A DNA stretch of 64,000 nucleotides from Paracyclopina nana (taxonomy: Eukaryota > Arthropoda > Copepoda > Cyclopoida > Cyclopettidae). A program made the translations under genes and the position numbers. Shown here piece by piece: positions 20,440 through 33,988 of this stretch; position 1 is the stretch's first letter; each line of letters begins with the position of its first letter. The notes under the pieces are model-generated. The model made no database searches. It worked only from the letters and a program-made list of their open reading frames with translations, and had not been told where the DNA came from. The DNA is taken from positions 14,954,501-15,018,500 of the forward strand of contig JAGUCH010000002.1 of NCBI GenBank assembly GCA_019096065.1. The letters run 5' to 3'.

Positions 20440-21693
20440 TTGTACTATCCAAAAAAATCTTAGATAATAAAGACATTTTGGCATGTAGACAGGCCTAATT
20501 CACTCAATTGCTCCAAATTGGAGGGTTTTCCCCCTTAGCATCTTCTTTTGAAGCAATTTACCTCTATTCACGAGAATCATTTATTTTATGTAAAAAGCCT
20601 ATATTTGCTCATGATTGAGCCGTATTACTACTTTGTGAGCGATCTGGCGTTAGCTGTATTTCTAATTTCCTATGGAACTTCTTTTCCATCAGTGATTGAT
20701 TGGCTGATTTTCCTCTCATGTTTGGGCTGAAAAGAAGACGCAAGCTCATCCCATCATAAAATGCTTCTTCACCTTGGTTGTAAATATTCTTTTTTTTTCC
20801 GTTAACTGTCAACGTGCAAAATTTTGGCGTGCTATTTTTGATGGGCATTTGCTGTGCGAGAGTCACCCTGTAAAGTAGGCAAGTCAACCTGTAAACGAAG
20901 CTGGGCAAATCTCCCGCTGTGCTGGCATTTCTTCCACCTTAAAAAAGCCTCCTGGCTTCGTTTGAATCCATTTTGTTCTACCATTACTACTATAGCATTT
21001 TGTGGAATTTCTTCATTTCCTCGGTGAAGTGTGATATGGGGTTAAAGAGGTTCAACTGTGAATGGATGGGAGTGATAATAGAATAATTGAGGGTTTTGCG
21101 GTCTGTTTTTCTTCTGCTAGCATTGCATGTCTACTTGTTCAGCACGGAGCTTATTGCATTCCACAGTGGTCGTCGCCCAGATGGATCTCTCACATCGACA
21201 AAACGACCAAACAACAAGCATGCACACTGGTCTGAATTCCCAGCTTAAAAACTCCCGCAATAAAAGAGCAGTGCTAAAATTCTTCATTTAAATTCATGCT
21301 TTGAAAATGGCCATTTTGAACAGCGTTGTCCACCTTTTTTGGAGCTTGCTCAAAAGTGCTTGAAACTTGCCTTGTCATACCTCGTATTTATCGTTTTCAT
21401 GGATCCCAATACATAAATGTTATGGCCATGGAAGTTTTGGAGTTGAGCGTTGCTAATTTATTTCTTTTTCCAGGCCAGTGTGCAATGATCAGTTGAAGAA
21501 CCTGGCTCAAGTTTGTAAGTTTGGGCAGGTAACTACTACATGAAGATCAGTGCTACACGCAGTCAGTCAGACAATTTCCACCGGCAGCAGCTAGTGTGCT
21601 ATAGCAGCAAGCACCTCTGTGATTATTTCCCACTTTTATGGGGGTGTCATTAGACCTCCTCACCATTGGGGCCACGTGGTTCCTATTATTATT
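20440..21693. other. Gene-free spacer upstream of TMTC3
   Basis: No supported coding exon. It probably contains the TMTC3 promoter and 5' untranslated sequence. I see no strong repeat. Confidence 0.5.
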
Positions 21694-24526
21694 ATGGCAC
21701 ATGTGCCACTCAAATTGCTGGCAGTCACACTGGTGGTCTATTTCAATGCACTCAATTGCGGATTCGTCTTTGATGATGTCAGTGCCATAGTGGACAACAA
21801 GGACTTGAGACCTCACACATCTCTGCTCAGCTTGTGGACTCATGACTTTTGGGGCACTCCCATGAGCAGGGAGCACAGTCACAAATCATACAGGCCCCTC
21901 TGTGTTCTAACATTCAGGTAATTTGAATTTAATTGAGAAAACAATTTAAAGTACGCATCAGCTCTCTCACGCACGGGTGAGCCCACGTCAGCTGATTTTC
22001 TGACCTGTGCGCCGAGAATTTATTAACCTCACGCGCTTTAACGCAAAAAGTGCGACATGTTGCATTTTCTCACCTGTGCTGTGCACCAAACGCACTTTAA
22101 CGCAAAAAATAACGAGCATCTATTTACATTTTCAACTTTTTGCCCCAATTTGAAATGAGACTAAATTAACATGACATGGCGTGACTGGAAGACATTAGTC
22201 AAACAACCTGCCTGTTGACACAATCACTGACTTTAATCAAATCATCTTTTTTTCCATGTTGACACAGGCTTAATTACCTCCTGCATGAGCTTCAGCCTTG
22301 GGGCTATCATTTAGCCAACGTGCTCCTCCATGGCCTCGTTTGCGTCCTCTTCTACAAAGTCTGCCTGGCCTTCACAGGCAAAAAGCAGCACTTGGTGGCC
22401 GAAATCAGCTCCTATCTGTTTTCAGTCCACCCTGTGCACACCGAAGCTGTGACTGGAGTCGTGGGCAGGGCCGAACTTCTCAGCTCTGCCTTCTTCCTTG
22501 CCGCCATTCTGAGCTACAGGAAGGCCGCTGTCAAAGGCCAACATGGCCATTTAGTCATCTCCATGGCCTTTGTGGCCTTTGCCATGCTCTGCAAAGAGCA
22601 AGGCATCACAGTCCTGGGCATCCTGGGAGTGTACGAGCTTTTCCTGGTGCAGAAGCTGACGCTGCTCAAGCCTCGCTCAATCACATTCAACTGGCCTGTC
22701 GTTTTAAGACTGACAACTGTGATACTGACTGGAATCGTGCTGCTGCTCATGAGATTCCTTGTGATGGGCCATACCTTGCCAGTATTTACCAACTTTGACA
22801 ATCCGGCCTCGTATGCTGAGTACCCTGTGAAGCAACTCACCTGGGCCTACCTGTTATCTGTCAATGCTTGGGTTTTGCTCGCGCCCGCTCAACTTTTGTG
22901 CGATTGGACCATGGGCACCGTTCCATTGGTGACAACCTTGGCAGACCCGAGGAATTTGGCCACACTCCTCTTCCTATTAGTCTCTGCTCACCTTGCTTTT
23001 GTGGCTTTGCTCCCACGGACCAACAAGCCCCTGGTGATGAGCCTGGCCCTGATATTCCTGCCTTTCCTACCTGCATCCAACCTCTTTTTTCCGGTGGGAT
23101 TTGTGGTCGCCGAGAGAGTGCTTTACATACCCAGCATGGGTTTTTGCCTCCTTGTGGCCATAGGAGTCAACGCCCTGGGCAAAAAGGAGGGAGAGCCACC
23201 TCGATACATTTGGACTTTTTTGGCTTTTCTCCTTATCACTGACGGCCTCAAATGCATCACAAGAAACTCGGATTGGAAGTCTGAAGAGTCCATTTTCTTG
23301 GCCGGGCTGAGAGTGACCAAAACCAATGCAAAATTGTGGAATAACGTGGGCCATGCTTTAGAGTCGAAAAAGGCCTATGACGAAGCCTTGAAGTTTTTCC
23401 AGCAAGCCACTGCTGCTCAACCTGATGACGTGGGAGCGCATATCAACGTGGGCAGAACCCTCAACCATTTGGAGCGGTATGCTGAGGCAGAGGCTGCCTA
23501 CTTGACAGCCAAGAGCCTTTTGCCTCAACCAAAGCCAGGGCAGAGGTATGTCACCCGAATAGCTCCTCAGCACTTGTCTGTGTTCCTCAACTTGGGCAAT
23601 TTGATGGCCAAGGATCCTGGAAGGCTGGAAGAGGCTGACAACCTCTACAGACAGGCCATTTCCATGAGAAATGACTATGTTCAGGTACATTTCATGAAGA
23701 ATTTATCGAGCATTGCATTTTTGATTGCCATACTTACATATTTTAGGCCTATATCAATAGAGGAGATGTGCTCATCAAGATGGGAAGGCCACAAGAAGCC
23801 TTCGCTGTGTACAATGACGCTCTGAAGCTGGAGCCCGATAATCCTGACCTCCATTACAATTTAGGTGTTGTTCTAATTGAGCTTGGCAACCCCACCACTG
23901 CTTTGGAAATGTTTAACAATGCATTACAAGTCGATCCGGAACATTTGCAATCCCTTCTCAATAGTGCCATTTTAATGCAAGAGTCTGGCCAACCAGATGT
24001 GCGAACTGAAGCTTACTCAAGGTTGTACAGGGTAATGCACAGACAACCGGACAATGATAGAATCTTCTTCAATTTGGGCATGTTGGCCATGGATGACCAT
24101 GAGCCGGTCAAGGCTGAGAACTGGTTCAAAAAGGCCATCAGCCTGAGGCCAGACTTTAGATCTGCCCTATTCAACCTGGCTTTACTGCTCAACGAGCAAA
24201 AGAGGCCTTTGGAGGCTCTACCCTTTTTGGCCAGCCTTTTGGAGCATTTTCCAGACCACGTGAAAGGCCTGATTCTCCTTGGTGATATCTATACCAACTA
24301 TGTCAAAGATCTGGACAAGGCGGAGCAAACATACAAGAGGATATTGGAAATTGAGCCAGGACATGTTCAGGGAAGGCACAATCTTTGTGTGGTTATGGTA
24401 GAGAAAAAGGACCTCTTGGCAGCTCATGCTTGCCTCCAGGATGTCCTTCAGTTGGCTCCCAATGAAGCTTACATCAAACGTCATTTGGCAATTGTCGAAT
24501 CCAGGCTAAAGGACGCTGAAAACTAG
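21694..24526 (+). CDS. TMTC3: Transmembrane O-mannosyltransferase with TPR repeats, TMTC3-like
   Basis: Exons 21694-21917, 22268-23684 and 23747-24526 give 806 residues. TMTC proteins are ER multi-pass enzymes that O-mannosylate cadherins. The luminal N-terminal loop reads [17 protein letters not shown] and then [18 protein letters not shown], with the acidic pair expected of GT-C enzymes. [16 protein letters not shown] and [11 protein letters not shown] follow, the wording that points to TMTC3 among the four paralogues. About ten hydrophobic segments fill residues 1-400. TPR repeats fill the C-terminal half (for example [19 protein letters not shown] and [19 protein letters not shown]). Human TMTC3 is somewhat longer. 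GC content of the coding sequence is higher than its surroundings. Confidence 0.92.
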
Positions 24527-25276
24527 AATCTACATCAGTATTTTTGTCATCACTAAAACCAATGCATCATCTTTTTATATATACACGCAAATAATGTTAA
24601 TATACCATCCAAAGTATTTAATTTTTTTTCTTGAATAGTTTGAAAACTATTTTCCCGCTAGATGTTCGAAAATCAAGAGCGTTTCCAGGTAGAATATCCA
24701 ATTTGGCTGTTTTACGCGTGAAGTCGCCAAAATGGGAATTAGGCCTAGACTGTCTGGTATTCTGAGACGCATTCACAATGAAAGTCACTGTGTTGTACTG
24801 TTCTTTTTGAGGCAATTAAAGTAATGGAGCTACAGTATCAATCGAAAATTAAAATAGAAATATAAATGTTTGGGATACTAACACCTTTTTTTAATAAACA
24901 TTTATCTATTTTTGTGCGGCAAATCGCATGGCAGAAAATATAATGAGTGATTTGCTATTAAATATTCATAGCTTGACTTGTTTTCGAGACGACATTTGAG
25001 CTTTTTTCGGCAAACATAAAAATTGTCAAATTATCAAGAATTTTCGCGTTTTACCTCCAAAATTCGCTAAAAGATCCGGAAACGATCGGCTCGATCTTTG
25101 TTTTACCGTGAGTGTCATGTCCTGTGCTGTTTTCGCAGACGCCATTTCCGGGCGAATTTGTGGCTTAGAAAGTCGTAGACGAGTTGGTTTTTTTGCCGGT
25201 TTTTTTATACGGCTCTTTCATGGATGGCCTGGCCGACTAGACTCCATCATTATTTTCTGCTGCTGTTTTGCAGGCT
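24527..25276. other. Spacer and 5' region of ATRX
   Basis: No coding exon supported. A CAG acceptor at 25271-25273 directly before the ATRX start codon implies a 5' untranslated exon and intron upstream, within about 25000-25270. Confidence 0.5.
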
Positions 25277-28200
25277 ATGAGCGAAGCTTCGGATTCGGAC
25301 GAAGGCAATGAGATTCGCGTCGTGAGCGATCAAGTCTGGATCAAGAACCTGAGCCCGAAAGAAGCCGAGTGGCTGAAGGAGAACCAAATTCCTTCTGAGG
25401 AGCTCGAAGACAGAAAAGTCGTCTGCACTTCGTGTTTCAAGCAGGGCAATCACAAGCAAAAGGTAACTTTTTTTGCACTGAGGAAGAGGTGAAATGTTTA
25501 TTTTTATGAGCTTTTGTTTTCAGGGCTTCTTTGTGCGTCACCCTTCCTTGGGAGTGCCGATTTGCAAAAGCTGCCACAATTTCTACTTCGAGGGATCTTG
25601 GAGGAAAGACGAGGACGGAAAGTTTGAGTACTGCGGCTGGTGTGCCCAAGGTGGGGAACTCCTTTGTTGCGCCAAAGACAAGTGCCCTAATGCTTTTTGC
25701 ACCAAGTGTGTGAAACGGAACCTTGGACGCCAAGCAGTGACCAACATTGAAGAGTCTGAAGAGTGGCATTGCTTTGAGTGCAAGCCGAACCAGCTGAACA
25801 ATTTGCGCTGCCTTTTCTTCTCAATCTACCAGTTTTGGAAGAAGGTCGACGAAAAGGTCGCCAGCAAAGAAAAGGCCAAAAAGGTCAAGGCTAGAACTGA
25901 TTGCATCACTAAAAGCCTCGGTGAGGCCAAAGACTCTAACAATCTCGACCGGAAACTCTTGAACAAACTCACTCAGTCCTGGCTGAAAATCACAGATCCA
26001 GACCCAGAGCCAGCAGTTAAGTTAGAGGCAGGAGAGAAATTTGCTCACTACCTCGCTGTGTGTCAGAAAAACTTGAACCAGCTGCAAGCCAGATTTTTCG
26101 ATCATTTGGAAACCGACCTCGGACCTGATAAAGAAAGGACTGAGAGGCTCACCAAAATCATCCAGGACTTGGACACTATCTCCAACGGCCACCTGGAAGA
26201 GCTTGAGCTGAAAAAGGAAAAGGCCAAGTTCCAAGTGCTCAAAGACTCTGACGAATCTGACGTGCCAAATGGCAACGACGCCATAGTAGAGTTATCTGAC
26301 GAGAGTACTGAAGATGACGATGATTCCGACATAGAGCAGGTTGAAGTGGTGACAAAGCGACGCGTGTCTAAACCCAAACCGAGTTCAGCTACCAATGGGA
26401 AAAAGTCAACTGTGAAAATACGAATTGGCAGAAAGGCCAGAAAAGACTCGTCAAGCGAGGAAGGAAACGTCTCTGATAAAGAGGAGGAAAGTGTGAAAAA
26501 AGTGACTTCTGACTGTGAGGAGGATCACATAAAGGCCAATTTGCCAAAGAAGAAGAAGAAAAAAAACCAATCAGACAGTGAGGAGGAATTTGCCAAGTCT
26601 GAAAGTGCTGTGGAGGAAAAGTGTGTGAGAAAAGTTGAGCTTTCGACAAACTTGAAGGAGAGTGGAGACGGGGAATTTCAGGGTGAAATTAGCCCCAAAG
26701 TGAAAACAGAGGAAGCAAAATCAGAGGAGAAAAATTGTACCGCAAACGTCAGCAAAAATAACTTAGAAAGTGTGAAAAAAGAATCAGACGTTGAGGAAGA
26801 GAAGCCCAAAATCAAGAAAGCTGCTGCCGAATCTCCTACAAAGACAGCTATAGTTTTAGAGACCTCAAGTGACGACGATTGTGAGAAGGCCAGGAAACAA
26901 GTTCTGGAGACTTCCAGTGACGAGGAAGAAGTCACGAAAAAGTCCAATAAGAAAAAGGTCAAAAAGGCCCCAGTCAAAGCGGTTGACAATTCCTCTGACG
27001 AAGAAGAGGAGGAGAGCCAAATCTCGGAGCTGAGAGCCCAATTCAACAAGCACATCAAGTCCATTGACGTTGCAAAGGATACTAAGCTGAAAAGCAAAGC
27101 TGTAGTCATTGTTGACAGGCTGAGCTCAGATTCATTTAAGGAAGGCGAAACTAGTATTCTATTGCCCAAAGAGGAAGAAGAAGCATCTAAGAAACGATCT
27201 AAGCCAAAGAAGAACCAATTTGCCAAATTTGACGCTGAAATCAATCGTCTTTGTGATCTAGGAGGCCTTGAAAAATTGGCAGCGAAACGTGGTAGGTCAG
27301 AGAAGAAGACACACAGCAGCAAAGCCATGAAGAACGGGAAAAGTAAGGCCATTGTTGAGAAAGCGTCCGACATTGAAATGATCAGTGATGATAAGGCAGA
27401 CGATTCTGATCCTGAAATCTTGACTCTGAGTAGTCCATCCATCAAAAAGTCTTCCAAGGACCGGGCCAAAGAGGCCGTTTTAGCCTCCAGCTCCTCTGAA
27501 AAAGAGGAGGATGAAGAGGTTAAGAGCACAAAGAAAAGTTCCAAATCGAAGGCTGTTGAGGAGAAAAGTAGTCACAAGGTTGGGCCAAAGTCCAAAACAA
27601 GCAAAGAAGAGCCCTCGTTTATGCGCACAAAGCTGGGCGAAACCGATTCCGAGGAGGAGGTCAAGAAAAGGAAGGCCAAGAAGAAAGCTAACCTGAAAGA
27701 GTCTGATGACGAGGAATTGCCTGTGGCTACTAAAAGCAAAAAAGGCAGAAGGGCCAAGAAAGTGGTCGACTCATCCGGGGATGAGTTCCAAAATCCGGAA
27801 TCTGCGAATCAATCTGAGGAAGAGGAGGAGGAAAAGTCTGTTCAAGATGAGGAGGATAGTGATTCTGATATTGGTGTGAAGAAAAAAGTGGCCAACTCTA
27901 AAGGCAAAAAGAAAAGGAAGAAAAAGTCCTCCTCTTCTGCTGCTTCTTCCTCTGGTGAGACCTCTGACGACGAGCCTCGTCAGAAGAAGAAACGGAGGAG
28001 AATTAAAAATGACGACAGCTCAGCTAACGAAGAAGAGAATGAGAGTCCTACCAAAAGTGGCCGGAAGGATATTCGAAAAATCATCAAGGACAAGAAGTTG
28101 AGCAAGGACACACGTGAGGCTGCAGTGATTGAGCGCGAACGGAGGAAACGTATGGAAGACAGGCAAAAGGTGTACAATGAACTCTATGAAATTAAAGACA

Positions 28201-31200
28201 ATGCAGTTGTCAAAGAGGTTCCTCTGGACATTGATGCTGAAACCAAGAAAATTCTCGTTCAGGTAAGATTTTTGTGTCTCCTTTCAATTATCATCACTAA
28301 GAGAGCCCAGTAATGAAATTAGCCCACAGAACAGACAAACTATTCAGTAAACATAGAAGTATTGACCACTTTTCAGACACCCTTACTATGTATTTTACTT
28401 TTCACTTTCCTGATCACTTTCTCTAACCCCTTTTTGACCACATAAAGAACACTTAATCTTACAACAGTTTACAGATCACTTGTTGTCACCACATTTTCTG
28501 ACCACTTGTACTCTAACCAACTACATTTCTGTCAACTTTTCTATCACTATTTGTCGACTTTTCTCCCTATTTTTTTGGACACATTTACCTAAAATTCAAA
28601 AACAACCATTTTGACCACTTTTCAAATATTTTCTTCCACTTTTTTTTGGATGACTTTGACCACTTATCTGACTAACATCACAGTCCACTTTATTCTTGAT
28701 GTTTTTCTAGCTACCACCCAATTACCGTATAATAATAGACCTAATTAGAAATTATTCTGTAAATCATAGATATTGATCAAGATAGTTTGGGCTACTATGA
28801 AAACTTTTCCTTCTTGCCTCGTATTATCTATACTCCTGATTTTCATTTTTTCATTTGTAGTGTGTTCGCCCCTAACTGTCCCATAAATGTGTACATCTGA
28901 TTATGAAATTATATGACAGCCAATATGTCCATTTGCAGGTTCACCCGAAAATCTGCGAAAAGCTGAAGCCTCATCAAGCTCGCGGTATCAAGTTCATTTG
29001 GGATGCAGTGTTCGAGTCCAAAAAGGACGTTGAGAGTGGCAAGGTCCCTGGTGGAGCTATACTAGCTCATTGTATGGGCCTTGGCAAAACCCTTCAAACC
29101 ATCGGCCTCGTGCACACGCTCATGACCAATTTCCCCAAGCACATCAGGCACGTCCTCATTTTAGCCCCTGTCAACACCCTGAAAAACTGGGAAGACGAGT
29201 TCTTCAAATGGCTCGTCGGTGATCTAGAGGATGACGTGGAAGTGTTTGAGGTGTCTGGCGAAAAAGACAACTGGGCTCGCTCGGATCGGCTCAAGTATTG
29301 GCAGAAAAATGGCGGCGCTCTCATCATGGGCTATGACATGTTCCGCAACCTGACCAATGAAAACACGAAAAAGTTCAAAAAGAAGCAGAGGGAAATCTTC
29401 CAGGAGACCTTGGTCAACCCTGGTCCTGATATTGTCATTTGCGACGAAGGCCACGTGCTCAAGAATACCAAGTCAGCATTAAACCACGCGATGAATCGCA
29501 TCAAAACGCGTCGGCGGGTCGTGTTGACGGGGACACCGCTGCAAAACAACTTGTCCGAGTACTTTGCCATGGTGGATTTCGTGAAGCCCAAATTGTTGGG
29601 AACGTTCAACGAATTCCGCAACCGGTTCGTGAATCCCATAACAAATGGGCAGAACTCCGACTCGACCGATCGTGACGTGCGAGTGATGAAGAAGCGCTCG
29701 TTCATACTCAGCGATCTACTCAAAGGATGCATGCAACGTTTGGACTACAATGTCCTCGTCCCGTTCCTCCAGCCCAAATATGAATACGTTCTGTGCATTT
29801 GCCTGACCGAGTTCCAAAAGAAGCTGTACGAGTTCTATCTGCAGAACTATGCTCGAGCAGGACAAATTGGGTCGGAGGGCAAACTGGAGGGCGGCAAGAA
29901 AGGTGGGCTCTTTTATGATGTCCAAAATTTGTCGAGGGTCTGGAACCACCCCTACATTCTCCTGAAGGCGAAAGAGAAAGCGGACATTGCCCGAGTGCTG
30001 CAAGAGGATGCGGAAGAAGATGAGAACTTTATCGATGACGATGATGACGAAGAATCCGAGGCCAAATCCACCTCTTCCGACGACGACGACGATGATGCGC
30101 CTGTGGTGGTGAAGAAACGTCGCATCGCGACCAGAAACAAAAAAGACGATTCTGAAGAGCTTCTGGGTGGCCTTGAGGTGGTCAAGGCTGATGCTCTGGC
30201 GAGTGACAGGGGCTGGTGGAGCAGGTTCATGAAGAATCCTGAGGATGAGGACGAGCTCATGAATGTGGAGCTGGGGTCTAAAATGATCCTGCTCATGGAC
30301 ATTCTGAAGGAGTGCTACATGATTGGCGACAAAGTTTTGGTGTTCAGCCAGTCCTTGCTGTCCTTGGACCTCATTGAGACCTTTTTGTTCCAAGCCAGCA
30401 CTCAGGAAGAGGTGTATGGCTCGTGGACGCATGGCAAGGACTATTTCAGGATGGACGGCTCCACTCCTCCGGATGTGCGCAAAAAGTGGTGCAGCTACTT
30501 CAACAAGCCTTCCAATACTGACATGAGGCTTTTTCTCATCTCCACAAAGGCCGGAGGCCTGGGCATCAACTTGGTCGCTGCCAACCGAGTCATCATTTTC
30601 GATGCCTCTTGGAACCCTGCGCATGACGTTCAGTCCATTTTTAGAGTCTATCGATTCGGCCAGGAAAAGCCGGTCTACATTTACAGGTATGCCCTTTAGA
30701 ATTATTAATTTTATTTCCAAAAGTTTGATTGCAATTTTTTTGTAGGTTTTTAGCTAAAGGCACGATGGAGGAGAAAATCTACGATCGGCAAGTGACAAAG
30801 CAATCTTTGTCAGCTCGAGTTGTGGATGAGCAGCAAATCGAGAGGCATTTTAGCATGAACGAGTTGGCCGAGTTGTACACGTACAGAGACGAGCCGAAGG
30901 TAAAACCCTACATTTTATATTTATAACTCGAAATTGAATTGTGTTTTTTGCGTGTACGTTCAGGAAAACCGGCCCATTCCCAAAGTACCTCAAGACAAGC
31001 TGTTGGCCGAACTTTTAGTGAAGCACGAGGACTTGATTTGGAAAATCCATGACCATGATTCTCTGCTAGAGAATCAAGTTGATGAACACCTCACGGAAGA
31101 GGAGCGGAAAGCAGCTTGGGAGGAGTTTGAGAACGAGAAGAAGGGCATCGTGAACATGGCCACAAACAACAGCCTCAACATGAACCTGGTCATGAGCAAC

Positions 31201-31975
31201 ATCAACCCCGAAATGATACGAGTATGTTATTTCTATTTTTAGCATGAGGAATTGGCCACTTATTTCATCCTTCGTTTCAGACTCAGTACAAGATCCAATA
31301 TCCCCATTTGACTGATGACCAAGTGAACCAAGCCACCCGGGCTTACATGATGCAAATCCAGAGCGCGTACACGCGAAAGCCGGCGTACGACAAGTCCTTT
31401 TATGCCCAGGTTAACAACTTGTTTCGGGAAGCCCCAACATACATTTATTTATTGGAATGTTCTAATTAGCAGGAGATGGCAAAGGCTCGTCAGCATCAGC
31501 AGCAACTGTACCCAGGCATGTTTGGATCCTCCAAAGGAGCTCGCCAAGCTGACGAAGTGTCCGCCCAAGAGTTGAACATCACTGCTCAGCAATTGCTCGC
31601 GTACCAGAGACTGATGCAAATGCAGCGAGTGCAGCAGCTCCAGCAGCAGACGGCGGCGACGCAAGGCCCTGCAGTGCTTGTCAGGGCGAAGCCCCCTCAG
31701 GCCACAATCGTGAAGAAGAAGAGTAACCAGCCACCTGAAACCATCACCCTTGACGAGGACGATGAGGACATTCAAGAGGTCCCCGAGGACGATGACGAGG
31801 ATGACGGAGGTGAAATTGTCCTTGAAGGAGCCCCTGAAATAGAGGTATAATCACGATATTTTGTGTAAAGTTCAGGGTAAATGAGAACAATATTTAGGAA
31901 TACCAACCCATGCCTTCCACCTCGAAGAGGAGAGGCCGGCCTCGATTAGACCCCGAAACGGATCCTTTAGATTAG
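25277..31975 (+). CDS. ATRX: ATRX chromatin remodeller (ADD plus SNF2 helicase)
   Basis: Exons 25277-25462, 25524-28262, 28939-30686, 30746-30899, 30964-31221, 31281-31409, 31473-31844 and 31898-31975 give about 1,887 residues. An N-terminal ADD histone-reader domain (residues about 45-165) shows [26 protein letters not shown] and the PHD part [14 protein letters not shown] long acidic/basic Ser-rich region follows, then the SNF2 ATPase: [26 protein letters not shown] (Walker A), [10 protein letters not shown] (DEGH box), [32 protein letters not shown], and [17 protein letters not shown]. The last exon ends in [10 protein letters not shown]-hook-like. ATRX remodels heterochromatin and deposits H3.3 with DAXX. 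Drosophila XNP lacks the ADD domain, so the ancestral form is kept here. AATAAA at 32052-32057. Confidence 0.95.
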
Positions 31976-33988
31976 ACTACGTATGTATTTATTACTTAAT
32001 TGTAAGTGTACAAACTTAGTTCATTTGCGAATTTCCTCCTGTACTACCGATAATAAATGACAGAATTGTATTGTACGATTTTTATATCTGCTTATCAAAA
32101 CATTCTTCCCACATATTCAATCACTTCCTACATTTAATGGAACTTTGGTTTTAGCTGTCTTGGCAGAAAATTACATGTTCTAAGAAGTTTTGCAGCATTA
32201 TTTATTTGCTCGGTATTTAAAACATCATTAGTAGAGTGGCAGAAAATATTTCTATGTTTTGGGGGGACTTATCGATCGGCGGGAGCTTAAATTCTCACAG
32301 CTTGTACACGCGGCTGGCAGATGATGCATAAAGAAGAGCCTGCCTGTTTTATTGACCGCAAACTTAAAGTAGAAACATGACGCTAAACGAGCGGATGTTG
32401 TCCATTAGTTTGGTAGCTGCTATGATTCTTTATCTAGCTGCAAAGTGATGTGAGCCACTTTCATAGGCTGCCTCACAAAGATCGATAGAAACAGCGAGGA
32501 TTGATTTCACAAAGGAAGCTACTGCTAAGTGCGCAGTAGAGCGTGCTGTTAGCTTGACAATGCATTAAGGTCAAATTATATATCCTAGATTTCCACAAAT
32601 CAGAATTATTTGCAACAAGAAGGGAAATCAATGAGCTGAAGTGAGTCATTCAGCATGCATTGATTTTTTGAAATTGCATGGAAAAGGTGAAATATTGTGG
32701 GTTTAATTTGTTACACGTGAGTTGGCAGTTTGGTTTGTTTTTGGTCATGGGATTTTCCCCCTCGAAATGTAGATAAAAAACACGCGAATCAAAGCACAAA
32801 AGCCATTGTCATCCTCCAAGTTGGTGAAATGACCAGCAAAATGAAGAAAAACTCGCGTGAGCTTCATTTTCCCATATGCATGTTAAGTGACCCAATAGTC
32901 TGCTTTTTTTCTCACAGCCTACATTCGTTTGTATTGTAGGGCGTATTAGCTGAATAAGCAAATTCGATCCCTACCCTTTTGGCATTGAGAACCATTGAAA
33001 CGTGGCAGAAAAGCCTGAAAAATCGATGGGATATTGTTGTACTAGCTTTTCAACAAACGTGGGCAACTTGTACACACACACTGGTCGAAAAAAAAATTGC
33101 GTCATTTTTAGAATAATTGTGAAATATGAAGTTTTTAGAAAATGCTGTATTTGTTTATTCTTGGAGATTTACAGGATGATTTTTCAGGTTGCGGAAATTA
33201 AAATCGGGCGTTGAAATCACCAATTATGAAATTCGAGCAATTTGAATAAATAAATCCTTTGTCCTCAATGCATTAAAACAATGTGAAAATTACTAAGCTA
33301 CAATGAGCTTTGTTAAGGCAAATTGACCTCCGTTAAAATGTTTTTCCCACTTCTACGCTTCTCTAAAAGGTGTCTTTGTTCAAACGTGCGGCTTGGGGTT
33401 TAATGACCTAGTGTGCACGGGGCATTTTCGAGCGAGTGTGCCAGTGTGCTTGGTTGTGATCTCATTGTTCACACAAAACCGGCACAGCTGCCAACGCTGC
33501 AACGCCAAGAGAGAGACTTCAATGCCACAGTGGCTTTCAGGCAACAAAGAACTCGAGCACACTTCTCAATATATAGGCTCCTTTTTGGTAAGCAGAATTT
33601 CTACGTAAACCAGCAGTTTGCACTAGCTTTGCCTGATGTGATAATTAATGTTAAACAGTTGGCACTAGCTTCGGCCAACTCGATTAAAAACCTGATCTCG
33701 GCAGTTTTACTGCACAGAAACTTTGAAAATCAGGTGACTCTTTCACTTTGATTCAAGCATATACTATATATAGGTACCGTTTGCATAAAAATGTTGAGTC
33801 ACAAAATCAACATGTAAAAAATCAGTTTTTCCAAAACGTGATGCAACTTTGCTACTATTTCTAATTGAATTGCAATTTATGTCAAGATTGAAGGCTTCCT
33901 TATTATTATACTGTGGTTTCTGGCAATGATTTTGCAGCTGTAAAGTAATAATGATAATTCAAATATTTCAGTTGTGTTATGAAGAGCA
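31976..33988. other. Gene-free spacer
   Basis: After the ATRX poly(A) signal I see no supported exon. A TTTCAG at about 33966-33970 just before the next gene suggests a 5' untranslated exon of that gene lies in this stretch. Confidence 0.5.

Noticed and set aside
22298..22798. 166-codon frame overlapping TMTC3 and other long frames opposite YARS2 and ATRX
   Set aside because: Shadows of well-supported coding exons with no independent homology.
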